A stretch of 64,000 nucleotides of DNA. It comes from Atherinomorus stipes. Its lineage: Eukaryota > Chordata > Actinopteri > Atheriniformes > Atherinidae. The notes under the pieces are model-generated. The model searched no databases. It saw nothing but the letters and a program-made list of their open reading frames with translations, and had not been told where the DNA came from. The stretch is taken from NCBI GenBank assembly GCA_023101725.1, contig JALJCO010007871.1, positions 186,001 to 250,000 of the forward strand, written 5' to 3'. Positions 24,590 through 37,159 of this stretch are shown piece by piece (position 1 is the stretch's first letter; each line of letters begins with the position of its first letter). Position numbers and translations under genes: made by a program.

Positions 24590-24660
24590 TGGGTGGGATT
24601 CAATCCCTAGACTCCTGGGAGAGAGTCATGCGCGCTAACCACTCAGCCAAAGGGACATCC
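24590..24660 (-). mobile_element. tRNA-like SINE head or tRNA pseudogene
   Basis: On the minus strand a perfect Pol III A box (tggctgagtgg, 24639-24649) is followed about 32 bp later by a B-box-like ggattgaatcc (24596-24606). This is tRNA(Leu/Ser)-like order and spacing. The two ends do not pair as an acceptor stem, so it is not an intact tRNA. A decayed SINE is most likely. Confidence 0.6.
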
Positions 24661-25989
24661 CCTTGGCCAAGTAGCCAGGGCGCATGATCAACTGGAGGCA
24701 TAAGCTGCTTTCATACTTGCATTGCAGAATATTTTCAATTAAGTCCATCCACACTTTAAACTGAGTTGTCTTTTCAAACATGCTGCTTCCTCGCGAACTT
24801 AAGAGGATTTGTCACAACCCTTTCCAGTTGGTGTATGTGAAAAAGTCCTGGCGAATCTTATTTATCGGGAAATAAAGTATGACAGCCATACTTTCATCCT
24901 TGTCTGGAACATTTTCTTGTGTATTCAGCCAAAACAAAGTGCTGTAACATTTCCACTCTTATGACAAAGGGGCTAGAGGTACATGTGTCCTACAGCTCTG
25001 AGGTAGAAGAGCAGAACATTTGACTGAAGGTAAGTGGTATCCAAGACAAAGTCCACGCTATTACAGCTTTCCACAGCAAGTCTGAAAGGGGCTATAGTGA
25101 CAGGACCGTCAACTGTCGTGCTAAGGCAGACCATCCTTAAACATGAGGCTTGATCAACACAGAGATGCTGTATGACGTCATGCTATGTTCCAGATAGAAT
25201 TAAACATCAAGAGCTCCGCATTGTAAATTTTTAATTCCTTCAACCTGGAAGTGATGAATTTTCACGTATTGTTCCTTTAACATGTTATAACCTACATACT
25301 TTTAAGACCCACAGTATAACTTTTCAACCTTAAAAATATGCATTCCTGAATTGTTTTGATGGCACACATTATGCACATTTCTCAAACCATAACTCCCAAA
25401 CGGTATCCCGAGGCTGAGAAGCCGCACTATGCAACCTTTTCCATCTGAGCATGGTGTGGTGTGACTATTGATTGCACACCATGTCACGTGCTAGCAAACA
25501 GATATAAACACACCGCGGGTGTTTTGAATGAGCACCATGGCAGATTCAGCAGAGAAACAAAAGAAAACATTATCAGAGGAAGAGAGGAAAAGAAAGAGAG
25601 GATGAGACAGAACAAGAAATAAGACAAGACTGTCTTTTGCTGGCTGGAGTGAGCTCACAGTACAGGTAGGATGCAAGATGGATGCCACTTTAGGTGTCGA
25701 TAGCAGGCACGTCACTGAGAAAATTGCAGAAAGTTCTGTAGAGTGTCCTTAAACATCCTACAATTCTGACTGAATCAAACTCTACTTTTTTGCTTTAAAA
25801 AATGGTTTCAAATTGTTAAAGGGGTGTTTTGCGTGTCGCTGCTTAGAAGCTATCAGTACAAAACGTTTACATTTTTGTGTAATATGTTTTATGGTATTAA
25901 AGGAAAGATTTGAAAGAAATGCTTGTAGTGCAAATAAAATTTAGGTTTTTTAACATTAAATAGATATCTGGAACAATATGTACATTTGT

Positions 25990-26162
25990 TCTGGGATCTC
26001 AAACCTGTCTCCTGCAGGTTTTTAGTTGCTTCTCTGATGCAAAACTTGATTCAAATTAAACCCATCCAACAGACCCATTCATTTGAGCCATATGTGTTGA
26101 ATCAGGGAATCATCTAAAAGCTGCAGGACAGTGGCCCTCAGAACTGGAGTTTTAGATCCGTG
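25990..26162. mobile_element. Palindromic MITE, copy 2
   Basis: Same organisation as the element at 8700-8882. The left arm tgcaggtttttagttgcttctctg (26013-26036) pairs with the reverse complement of the right arm (26103-26125). The flanks 'caaacctgtctcc' and 'gtggccctcagaactggagt' match the outer segments of copy 1. No coding content; older and more diverged than copy 1. Confidence 0.65.
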
Positions 26163-26324
26163 ATGTACACAGTTTAATAGACAGAAAAATGAAGATTTGT
26201 CCCTGCGTGATGCAGTTTTCTCATCTTGCAAGGATTGCTTTACAGTTACCTCTACTTACAACCATTGTTGCCTGATTAAAGTTTGTTTCGTTTGGGTAAA
26301 AATGTTCAAATCTAGAGAAAAGAT

Positions 26325-26361
<37 letters not shown>
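26325..26361 (+). repeat. Poly-G homopolymer of 37 bp
   Basis: Uninterrupted G run following 'agat'. It can form G-quadruplexes and blocks polymerases, so its exact length in an assembly is unreliable. Confidence 0.95.
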
Positions 26362-26362
<1 letters not shown>

Positions 26363-29300
26363 TTACAGGATGGACTTTACCAGATTGACTGAATTTCACT
26401 GCAGAATGCAAGGTCAGCTAATTAACAGGCTGGTAAATCTCTAAACAAATCGTACTGTCAAATACATTTAAGAAGCTATTTGTTCATTTTATGAAGTTAT
26501 ATTCATCACTATAGGTTATTGATAATCAAAATTTGTTTGAACGCTAAACTCAGAAATGTGTTTTCTTTATGATGTGGGGAGAGACACTTAACATCTACTT
26601 AACAGGATTAGAGAGTGAATTATAAATTTAGAGGCTAATCTATCGTTTGAATGTAGAAACATTACCCTAAAGTCAGAATTCAGGATTTATGCATACAAGA
26701 GGCAACTTCAGACCAGGTGAGGATATAATGTGGTGACATAGAAAAATGGTGTGCAGTTTTGCATTTTGTATGAAGTAACTCCATTTTTAACTACACTAAG
26801 TCTTAATACAATCAGAAATAAATAAAAAAAATCTAACTAAAATCAGACAACAGCAGTTGATCTGGACATTAACCAGGCTTTCTTTCCTCCTCCTGTACCA
26901 TATGGATCTAATCGGCCAAGAGCTAGCCAGCTGGGACCTCCAACAGTCACCTGTGAGGGAGGAGGGGGGCGCAGAAGGGACTGCTGGAGCCTCCTCCTCC
27001 AGGCTAGAGGCAGCCCCTGCACAGGCACACACACTCACACACACATCTTTGGTTTCCCTCCAAGGAGAGGAGGGAGGATGGGGGGGTGGGGGTGGGCATG
27101 AAGGGGAGGGGTGGCACGAGGCAGCTGAATGCAAGCGAGTGGACTTAAATGCTGGGGAGACAAAGGCTGCACCTGGTCCCCATCCGTCCACGCACACAGC
27201 CACAATACAGCACACATCTGTTCCTCTAGCCTGCGCTCCCTCCTGACCTCCACCCACACACACATACACACAGCGCAAGGATGCATGCAGCCAGCGACAC
27301 AACCATATCCACTTAAAAACAGATAATTCAGCAGTGCATGCATGGTCACTCTCAATGTCAGTTGTTGTAGCCTTACAGATAAACAACAGGTTCAATGACT
27401 TAGTGTTAAAACATTTCTGTCCTTGGTTAATTCAATCCACCAAATTCATACAGTTGCTCTCTGGGGACTGACACCTCCTCAACTGTTGCTATGTAACAGT
27501 TTTGCCTCGACAATAAAGTTAACAGCAAACATCCATCCAGCAATTACTTCCATAATTGTACAATTTTCAAACTACTTTCTATAACAAGCCAAATTTGGAC
27601 ATTTCAAGTCTTTTTACTTATTTTTATATACTGGAACTAAAACAGGGAAGTAACTTTGCACATATTCTTGACAGTTGTGACTTTACCACACTTTGTATTG
27701 CTGTTTTGGCCTAAAGGTTGTCTATGTGTTATTACAGTAGCACCTTTAGAGATATGCCAACCCTTTAAGCCAAGCACAGACAGGAATGAAGGAATTAGTC
27801 ATTAATTCAGAGGCACCAGAGTTTTAAAAAAAAATTAGACAAACAGAGAAAAAGATGGAGGATGGAAGGGTGGGAATAACAAGGAGAGAAAATACTGTTT
27901 TCAATTGGTTTCATCAGGAAGACAAGCCTGGTTGTCAGACTCTGAGCCAGGCTGTTTTTCTTGGCTCTCATTACCAACCTTCCAGCCCTGTAGACTACAT
28001 ATTTGGATAAAACCCAATGTCAACACTCCGCTCCTCACTCCGATGGGGAGCAATGTGGAGATACAAGGGTTGACAGGAGGGGTAAAACAAGAGAGAAAGG
28101 TGCACAAGGACAGAGAGGCGTGGAAGGGAGTTCTTTGGAAGAGGAAAAATGGAGGTGAAAACATTTTGAGGCTTCCATGCATGTATGTGAAACAGCACAC
28201 AACTGTCCCTGAGGTGAATTCCTCACATGTCCCCATGACAGAGTAATGGTGAGAGAAGCCCTTGCATAACCTCGTCACTCTGTGAGATAATTACAAAAAC
28301 ACTGCTGTAATCCAGCATGCCACATAGTGAAATAAGGAACCCACGGATGGAAATGTACTTAGTGGCAGAAAAAGAAAACGAAAGAGGGGACGGCAAGGCA
28401 GACAGACGTCGTCTATAAAACTAAGAATGAGCAGTAAAAAGAAGTACTGTGATGTGATGCTGGAGGCAGAGGGCGGTTTGGCAGATGTTAGACTCCAAGA
28501 ACGGACAGCGTCCACGTGTATATGAGGTCAGACCGCAGGGAGAACAGCTGGATGGGATCTGAAGTTGTTAACCTTAAAAATACTCAGAAACACTGACATT
28601 TCCTAAACAGAAAACTTTGAATAACAAGCACTTATTCACACATATTCTTGTTAAACTCAGAAAGCCTCCCAGTACCAGTTTCCACCATTATTCCTGTTAA
28701 TGTCACTTCTAAATTGATTAAAAAGATTAAGGTAAATCAGTATGCTGGCACAGACTCACACACGTGCTTCTGCATTTGGCCTCAGTTATAAGCTCTATCG
28801 TCAATAGGTCAAACGAATCTATATCATTCAGACACACGCCTGCATCACACACAGCTGGGCAGCGAGTGACAGAGCTGGAAGCTGAAATGTGTCATCATGC
28901 CTGTATGTTTGTGTAAGTGCATTGGCCCCATTTACCAGGTGTTGGGTTTGTCATCAGGTGTGCAGGGAGAAGATGGATATCCCTGAAGTAACACGTTCAC
29001 ACCTGAGCGGAACTCTGGCCCAGGGCGCATGCACACATCCACGTAAATGACAACACAGTCACAACAAGTACAGTTCAAATCTGTCAATCATGCTCTCAAA
29101 TCACAAAAGATTCAAGACTCTCCCAGCAGCTCCCCTTTCTCTAAGCACGGCGGATTATCTACCTATCTGGTTACAGCCCTTCTCACCTCTCTGTAACTAA
29201 TTGGTAAGTCTGCACATCAATCATCATGAGCTCTGTGAGTGTGTAAACCTAAAACCACCGAGTGGGAAAAAAAAAGTCAGCTGCAGCATGACATTAAACT

Positions 29301-31755
29301 TAATTTGTGTTGCTGACTTTTTTTCCCCCTGCAGCAAATTTCACCTCACAGTATGGATGCTGACAGAGCGAAGTTATAGAGCTCCCTTGACACACGTCGG
29401 TGGACGTACATATTTGTGCCTGTCTGGAGGGTTAAGACTAGGGGTCTCCTATATATCATAAACCCAGACAATGAATTCAAATTGCAGCCAAGCAAAACAG
29501 TGTTCACCTCAAGTTCATATGAACACACATGCTCTGAACTAGTAAGTTACAGTAGTCCATAAAACAAAGTTAAAGCCCCAAATATGAGATAACTAACCCA
29601 ACATTAAACCCTGGCATGTTTTAGACCAGGTGTGATGGTATTTAACAGCCCAACAGACTGGGCTCGAGTCCAACCAGATGTTGCCATTTCCATGAGCCAT
29701 CCTGGGGACAATTACTCACCCAGCTCCAGAAAGCTGGTAAAACAACTGCACAGTACTTGTGTTTACATTAACCAAAATACATTTTATGAACACTAAATGT
29801 GTCCTAGAAGCCAAAAGGTCAGGGTCTTGACACTATATATGGCTATTCTTACGGACACTCTCAGTTTTTGGGACAATTGGTTGCAAATCAAACTGCAACA
29901 AAGCCAATCTAACTGTACTTAATTAAAACAAAGACTTAATCTTCATCCGTCACCCTCTGGTTTAGGTGATGTAACAAATCGAAGCTGAGGAGAGCAGTGT
30001 ATGGTCCACAGAGTCCATAAACAGAGCTGTGGGCAAGCTTAGAGCCCAGCTGTATGAAAGACCAGAGCTCAACAACCGCTGAGAGAGACAGATAAGTAAA
30101 ACAAAGAGGCCAGCTGTGCTCAAAACAATGTGGGGAATGAAACAGGGAGGCTGTGGAGGATGAGCGTGTATGTCTGTGTGTTTAGGTGTGTTATCACTGC
30201 GTACTGTTTGGGGATGTCTGCACTTGTGTTTAAGAGCAGAGCGTATCCTTTTGTGTTTTTGTTGTTAATGTTTTTTCTCGACAACAAACACAATGGCGTG
30301 CGGTGCTAAAGCTGAACGACAGCGGTGCTTCAACAGACGATAATCCACAGCAAAAGTGCTGATGCATCTGCATACTTCCACCTTTAAAAACTAAACCAAA
30401 TATAGGAGGCAAGAAGAGCAGATAAATGGAAATCTTTTTTTTTTTACATCCACACTTTCTCATGATGACACAGGGGGAGGAAAGCTGAAGAAAGAGAAAT
30501 AAATGGCTATGACAGACATTTCATGGTGAGGCAACACCACCCATTTCTTGTCCACCCACACATCTCGACAACACAGCAATCACAATTTTTTCTTTAATTC
30601 TCTTGAGTACTAACTGTAGCCTTTTGGGTTTTTACGCTGGAAAAATTACACAATCTTTCCACTCAAACGCATCCTATTGCCTTGCATCCCACAGCTATGT
30701 GCCTTTCTTACTTGAGTATTGGAAAAGATATCATTAACCCATCACTGGAATATATGTGATATTGACACAGTAAAGGCCATAAAGAGAGCAGCTAATGCTG
30801 CTGACTGAAAGAAAAAAACAGCACATTTCAGCTTTAAGCTAATTGTTTTGATTCCCTAATAATCATAAGGGCTGAAGTGACTCCTCGCCCCTTTTACCAA
30901 CCAAACCTTAAAGTGACATTTAAGGAATCAGATGAGGTCATTTTACAGCTTTATAAGCATATGCTGCTGCTCCTCTCAAACCACACCAGCCCAGTAAATA
31001 AAGGTCTTTCCTTGGGTCACTGAGTGGGTCTCTCAGGCTAGTAAAGGGTCAGTAGACCCCTGCAAGAGACCCCTGACTCATGCACTTAGGACAAGGAGAG
31101 AGGGTACAATGTCAATGAGCTTGTAAGAGGAGGGATGAGGGGTGTGCAGGTGCTCACTGACATCCTTTTCTTCAATTAGGAGTTTACGCCTATGATGAAA
31201 CAATCAGTCAGTCAAGGCTCGACTAAGTGAGAGGTTTCTCTGCTGGATAAATGGCTTACCCTCTTATATCTATACACTCAAACATACAAGCGTGCACACG
31301 CATTCAAATGCACAACTTCTTCCTGAACCCCCAGGGCCAGATATCATCGCCCTTGCCACTGGAACTAATAGAGCACTTCCTGCAGCAAACTCTACAAGCA
31401 GCTGCTCTGTCCTATGTGTATATGTGCATGCTGAAATGGGGGGCACTCTGTGATGAATTCTTCAGAAAAAAGCGAGCAGGGGTCATCCTGGTCTGATTCT
31501 CTATTTATTGCGACACTTTCAGCGAAGAAACTCAGCGCTGGGATTGAGAGATTGAGGTCAGACAAAAAGAAAAAAAGCTTCAGAGCTAAAAGACAAGCAA
31601 CCTTGTGTAACCTTGTGAGATCTACAGACACAATGTCTGCAGAACAGCTGGTACACACATGGAAACATGCTCACTTCCCTTCCTTCCTTCAAACATACAC
31701 TTATCAAGTGTGTGATCAGAAACTTCAAAGCCACACACACCCAAGACAACTAACC

Positions 31756-31779
31756 ATGAATGAATGAATGAATGAATGG
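31756..31779. repeat. (TGAA)n microsatellite
   Basis: About six tandem tgaa units inside the probable first intron. Confidence 0.85.
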
Positions 31780-32433
31780 AAATAGAATGAAACTTCTGAA
31801 TAAAAGAAAGTGGAATGTCCTCTGCGTAATGAGCAGGCACACAAAGATACAGTACAGAGCCTGTTGTCAGGAGTGTGACAGACTCCAGTAGACCAGACAG
31901 GGGTCTCTGGTTTGAGACTGTGCAGCCAACAGTTAGTTGCTCCTATCTCCCTGATGGACTGGCCTGGCCTGGTGTGACACTGGCCAGGTCTCTCTGTCTT
32001 TTCTCCGTCTACCCTCCACCCCCCTTCCCCCACCCACCCACCTCCTCTTTCCAAAGCATCCCCATCACTTTATGCACACAATAATATTAAGTCATTTTCT
32101 CCAGCAAGAAGCTGCACGTGAGCAGCTTAAGAGAAAATATTCAGCATTACAACGGTATTACTTGTGCAATAGGATTCCATTAATATCAGTAACATGGAGA
32201 CGCAGCATGAAAGACAGACACAGCAGTTTTCCTCTTCTTTCCATATGTCCGGGATACTGTACAACAGATGCACTCGTCTTCTTTACCTACTTTCTTCTGC
32301 TCTGTTTGCCATGTGGAAAAACTGATTACCATCTAAGTAAATGCCAGCTGAGAGAAAAGCCCCATTTACACACACAAAGCAAGTCATTCTGCTAAGTTTA
32401 TTCATCTAGCTGATAACAAGCATATACAGACAT

Positions 32434-32490
32434 ACACACACATGTGTGTGCGTGTACATATATATATATATATAAGTGTGTGTGCATAAA
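32434..32490. repeat. Compound (CA)/(TG)/(TA) microsatellite
   Basis: cacacacatgtgtgtgcg followed by tatatatatata and gtgtgtgtg; partly self-complementary. Confidence 0.85.
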
Positions 32491-32993
32491 ATGCATATAC
32501 ACACTTCTCAACTAATGGAAGAAAGTGCTGTAATCTCTACATCATCTGTTAGACAAATTATAGGAATGTTGCTGCTTTCTTTTATACTGCCACAAAACTG
32601 AAAAATGCTTTAAAAAAAAAAGTTGCAGTGAGTCAAACAGATTAAAGAGAAGAAAGGAGGGAAAAAAAGAACGAAAAGTGAGTATTTTGACCATATGGCG
32701 GGAGACATTCTCTGTGCTCAGGTTAAGACAGCTTCCCTCTACCTCAGTCTACAAGGATGATGAGATAAAGAGGAGAGGATGAGGCACCATCTGTACAGTA
32801 CAGAGCAGCTTTGGGAATTAGGATGAAACACACACGCACACACTAGTGCACTATTTAACCAGACCATATACTATCAACTCACTTTCTCATAGAGATAAAT
32901 GAAAACCAAAAACACTGATTAAAAGGAAAGAAAGAAAAAGAAAACAACACGTAGAAGCCACACAACTCCAGTGTGGACCCTCTTGCCTCCTAC

Positions 32994-33480
32994 CTCCACT
33001 CTAGTAGAGTCCGCTCTTCAGTCCTTGGAGAAAGTCAGCTGCTGTGGCGGAGTTTTGCTTTCTTATCCTCTGCTTTTTGCCCTTCTCTGTGACTCCACGC
33101 CTTCATATGTCAGGCATGTGTTTGCATTCCCACATATGTGAGCTCCAGTGTGGCGAAGGCCAGAGCCAGAGACACAGATGGCACCCAGATGGAGACAGCT
33201 AACCGAGCAAGCGCCGCACTACGCACACATGCAAAAACACTCACTAAATTTCCTCCTGTCTCTACTGTTTTGGTTCCGCTCATGTGAAGCCCTCTCTCTT
33301 ACTCTGTCCTTTTTTTAGTCAGTGTCCTTTAGCAGCGGAGCCCAGTTCTCCCTCTTTTTGAGAAGTATTTGCGTCCTCTCTCGCGCTGGCTCGCTCGAGC
33401 TCTGGCTCCCCCAGCCACTCAGTCTCTCTCCTTCAGCTCAAGCTCCTCCCCTATTTTCCCACACACTGTCCTCTCCTGTG
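32994..33480 (-). other. Candidate non-coding first exon of cbfa2t2
   Basis: Inferred. On the minus strand the GC-richer stretch ends at a donor-like gag|gtagga (donor GT at 32992-32993). Joined to the acceptor at 20899, the frame leading into AMPGSP meets TAG (minus-strand tag agt gga g|ac), so the exon would be 5' UTR with translation starting in exon 2. The donor is only moderate and the 5' end is a guess. A 57-codon minus-strand ORF inside looks accidental. Confidence 0.35.
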
Positions 33481-33620
33481 TTTCCATGGGTCGAGTGCTC
33501 CGGCAACGTCACAACCCCCGTCCCCAGAGTCCCAGTCCCCCACCCGCACCTTCCCCCTCCCCCTCATGGACCCTGGCCAATCGTCGGCTGCTGACTGGCC
33601 CTATTCAACCTGCATTCACC
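33340..33620 (-). promoter_or_regulatory. Candidate cbfa2t2 promoter (GC-rich, CCAAT box, CRE-like half site)
   Basis: A GC-rich, CpG-containing block stands out from AT-rich surroundings. It has a CCAAT box (ggccaatcg, 33577-33581, inverted relative to the gene), a TGACGT half-CRE on the minus strand near 33506-33511, and C-rich/Sp-like runs (cccccgtcccc, ccccctccccct). No TATA box was seen, as expected for a housekeeping-type promoter. Assignment to cbfa2t2 rests on strand, position and the donor at 32993. Confidence 0.4.
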
Positions 33621-36150
33621 GGCAATGGACCCTGCAATTAACATAACTAATTGCTTTGGCACCTAAAGGCTAAACAAGAAGCTGTGCCAAGGGAGACAAA
33701 CGTGTGCGTGAGCATCTGCAAGTGTGTGGTGGTGGTGGGGGGGCTTTTGCAGTCCTCCCATCAAACCCTCCCCACCTCATCAAGAGAAGTGGGAATCTCC
33801 TCTTAAAACTGTTTTTATACTCACCACCCCACCACCCTTCTTACACTCTTTCACTGAAGCCCTCTTTTGTCTCACTTCTTTATGGCGGCCAGCTTACCCT
33901 GCCTCACCGGCCAAAACCAATTGGGGACACTTGAGGAGCATGAATGAGTTACTCTGCTCTCCTCTTCTTCTCGCTTACCCTCTGTGCTCCATCTTAACTG
34001 AGTTCAACTTAAATCGCTGTCTGATTTATGCCCAACATTGCACAAAGTGACAGAGATAATGCAGGTTAAGATAATGGTGCGTGGCTGTCCATTATTCCCC
34101 TTCTCAACATTTACCTCAAGAAAGTACAGAGGATGGTGTTGAATTCATTCTGAGCCCAAGGCAAATAAGACATTAATCTGTTTTTAATTGGACAACTAGC
34201 GATCGGAAGAACATGATCAACACATGAGAATCCACTCTGTCAAACAAACAAATGTTGCTACCAACAGTTTGTTGGAGTCAATGCCCCTTTTTGTTTGCCC
34301 TAATTCAAACGTACATGTACCATCCTGGACAGCACTGAATAACTAAAGATGTAATCCTTTTTCAGATGATTCTGACCTTGAGGAACATCCATGCTGAGGT
34401 GATATCCAATTGTTTCTCTCAATTCCAAACTGATTTAATGTGTATATTGCCATGCAGCGTCAAAAGCCACAACGACTGAATATTCATCCATAAGAACCTG
34501 TTTCCTTCCCTCTCCTCTTGGACGCCTGCTCTATTCAGGGTGCATCTGGTCAGCCAGCAGGCTCAGAGGCAGGGCCAGGTGGCTGTGAGAGAGGGAGAGA
34601 GGAAGGGGGTGAAAAGATGGAGAAATGCAGAAGGCCTAGCATCTGCAGAAATATACAATAACCAACATGCGATGTAGCACATAAAAGGTGGTGAGCGGGC
34701 TTTGCTGACAGACAAAAACTACTGGCTAAGTGGTTGCCACAAATGCACTGCAGCCTAGAGAATTTGTAGACGTTGTTAGATAGGACTGAAAAAATAGAAT
34801 TAGCCCATATCATACAGACAGGACTGCATGTACATGTTCGCTCCTTATATAACAGAATCAGCATAGTAACTGAGAACTGTCTATGTGTGAATAAAGTACC
34901 TAAATGTCCTGAGGGTTTACAGTGGGAATGTACAGTATGTGTTGAAACGAAACTTGCTGCTTCTAATTCTTTTCTCCTTGTTGCTTTCTGTTCTTTCATT
35001 AGTGTCGCACATCGGTATAAACCTGTAAGCGGGTCTTACGATAGTCTCCAGCCTGTTAAAACTGCAGACATTGTCCAGACCTGATTCTCCCGACATTTTC
35101 CCACATCAACACTGAAGAATGTTCAAAGAATATGCAGAGAATGTGGATGACAGAGAATATACCCACACAGCTTCTCCTCTAAGTCTGCTAAGCAGAAACT
35201 CAGAAATGAAGTAACGACTAGTAAATTATACCAGACTGGGTATGTAATGAGATTTCATTAAATTCCTTTGTGAGCACAAGCTAACCATGAATTGATCTTA
35301 GCAGACTATGCGTTAATATGCTCATCTTCAGCAAAACATAAACAACAACAGTCATGATGTCAGAACTTATTTCCATTTCACAACATAAACTGTTTTGTGT
35401 GTAACAAAATAATGACCTTTAAATGTGGAATTGCTTGAAAGTATTTTCTCAGTTAAATATATTGCATTTCACCAATTTTGCTGAATGACTCGGTGGTGTC
35501 GTCCCTGCTGCGATCCACCTCTGCTCCCACAGAATGACATCATGCATGCAGCTAAAGTGACTTTGAATGGAGCTTTAAAAACAGTGGCTCAGCGTTTGTG
35601 TGTCTGCTCAACTTCTAAATGAATGGATTTCTTACAGCAACTGGACTTTTTATTGCTACCTATGGTGCTAACAATGCCCCATTGAGCTATGGAAATGAAA
35701 CTCTTATGAGAACCACAAAGCAGTTGCGGCAAAAGCAATCTGCTGTCCTTGTCCCAGTATAAATGCAAGAGAATAATCAAATTATTCCAAAGTATGTCTG
35801 ATGTTATGTTTTGGACTGTGTGACAAAGAAAAAAAAAGTCACAGCTTTGCAAAATGCTGGAACTTTGGAGCATGTACAAAACCCCTATAGGCCCATATCA
35901 GTCAACTTCAGCATATAGACACACGGAGCAGTTTCCCAAACATTAACCACATTGTCTTCATGTATGTCTGATTTTAAGAGCTTCGATTTTGTACAATTTT
36001 GGCAAAAGTTCAACATTCTTATTTTCAGTTTAAAACCCTGTTTTTTTTTTTGTTTAACTAACAGGATGATTAGTTCTATTGCCATGTAGATGTGCGACCA
36101 GTAGAAGCCGTCATTATTAGAGAGGATTACAGATAAACTCGGTTTTTACT
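33621..36150. other. Intergenic DNA upstream of cbfa2t2
   Basis: No gene was recognised. A 149-codon minus-strand open frame (34550-34999) has no domain and overlaps another open frame on the plus strand. Confidence 0.45.

Positions 36151-36151
<1 letters not shown>

Positions 36152-36186
<35 letters not shown>
36152..36186 (+). repeat. Poly-T run
   Basis: Uninterrupted T run of about 35 bp, 210 bp before the A/G tract. Confidence 0.9.
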
Positions 36187-36189
<3 letters not shown>

Positions 36190-36395
36190 AATTTTTGATT
36201 AACGTTTAGAAAACGTGAATAAGAGGTGAATGGAAACTGTGCAAAAAAGAAACTAACATAGATACAATAGGCTACAAATGTTGTTAGGAAAGCTACAGAA
36301 TTCAACTGCAAACACTGCTTATGCTGCCACTTTTTGGACACAAAATGCAGCCTAACTTATTCACAGGATGGAAACATGTCTGATTCACTTTTTTT

Positions 36396-36491
36396 AAAAA
36401 AGGGAAAAAAAAAAAAAAAAGGGGAAAAAAAAAAAAAAAACAAGGGGGGGGGGGCAGAAAAGGAAACAAAAGAAAAAAAAAAAAGGAAAAA

Positions 36492-36553
<62 letters not shown>

Positions 36554-36644
36554 AAAAAAAGGAAAAAAGGGGAAAGAGGAGAAAAAAAAAGGGAGGGAAA
36601 GGAAAAGAGGAAAAAAAAAAAAAAAAAAAAAAGAAAAAGAGGGG

Positions 36645-36691
<47 letters not shown>

Positions 36692-36785
36692 AAGGGAAAA
36701 AAAAAAAAAAAAAAAAAGAAAAAAAAAGGAAAAAAAAAAAAAAAAAAAAAAAAGAAGAGGAGGGGGAAAAAAAGAAAAAAAAGAA

Positions 36786-36852
<67 letters not shown>

Positions 36853-37056
36853 GAAAAAAAAAAAAAAGAAAAGGAGGAAAAAGAAAAACCAACAAAAGAA
36901 AACAGGAAGAAAGAAAAAAACAAAAGGAGGGGGGGAAAAAAAAGAAAAAAAGGGGAGGGGGGAAAGAAAAAAGGAGAGAAAAAGAGAGGGGGGGGGGGGA
37001 AGAAGAAAAAAAAAAAAAAAAAAGAGGGGAGGGGGAAAAAAAAAAAAAAGAAAAAG

Positions 37057-37103
<47 letters not shown>

Positions 37104-37159
37104 CAAAAAAAAAAAAAAACAAAAAAAACAGGGGGAGGAGGGGAAGGAAAAGAAAAAAA
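36396..37159 (+). repeat. 764-bp polypurine (A/G) tract
   Basis: Composed almost entirely of A and G in alternating homopolymer blocks (A up to about 60, G up to about 10), with roughly a dozen C and no T from 36396 to 37159. Open frames on both strands (Lys/Glu/Gly-rich on plus, Phe/Pro/Ser-rich on minus) are artefacts of composition. No repeating unit length is visible. Confidence 0.95.

Larger units (their letters stand above)
20899..32993 (-). other. Probable large first intron of cbfa2t2
   Basis: About 12 kb with no convincing coding exon. It holds a tRNA-like SINE remnant (24590-24660), a palindromic MITE copy (25990-26162), a 37-bp poly-G run (26325-26361), AC-rich stretches (about 27020-27290) and a short (TGAA)n at 31756-31779. 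The extent depends on the first exon proposed at 32994-33480; the interval could contain other alternative first exons. Confidence 0.45.

Noticed and set aside
24590..24665. Functional tRNA gene on the minus strand
   Set aside because: A and B boxes are present, but the 5' and 3' ends do not form an acceptor stem and the anticodon arm is unclear.
26796..27395. 199-codon minus-strand ORF in cbfa2t2 intron 1
   Set aside because: Driven by AC/GT-rich and C-rich low complexity; open frames also occur on the plus strand here; no family resemblance and no link to the cbfa2t2 frame.
27901..28278. Overlapping 125-codon (minus) and 113-codon (plus) ORFs
   Set aside because: Mutually antisense open frames without motifs, codon bias or splice context; expected by chance.
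33010..33300. 57-codon minus-strand ORF inside the candidate cbfa2t2 first exon
   Set aside because: Not in a frame that continues into exon 2 and has no motif; probably an accidental uORF at most.
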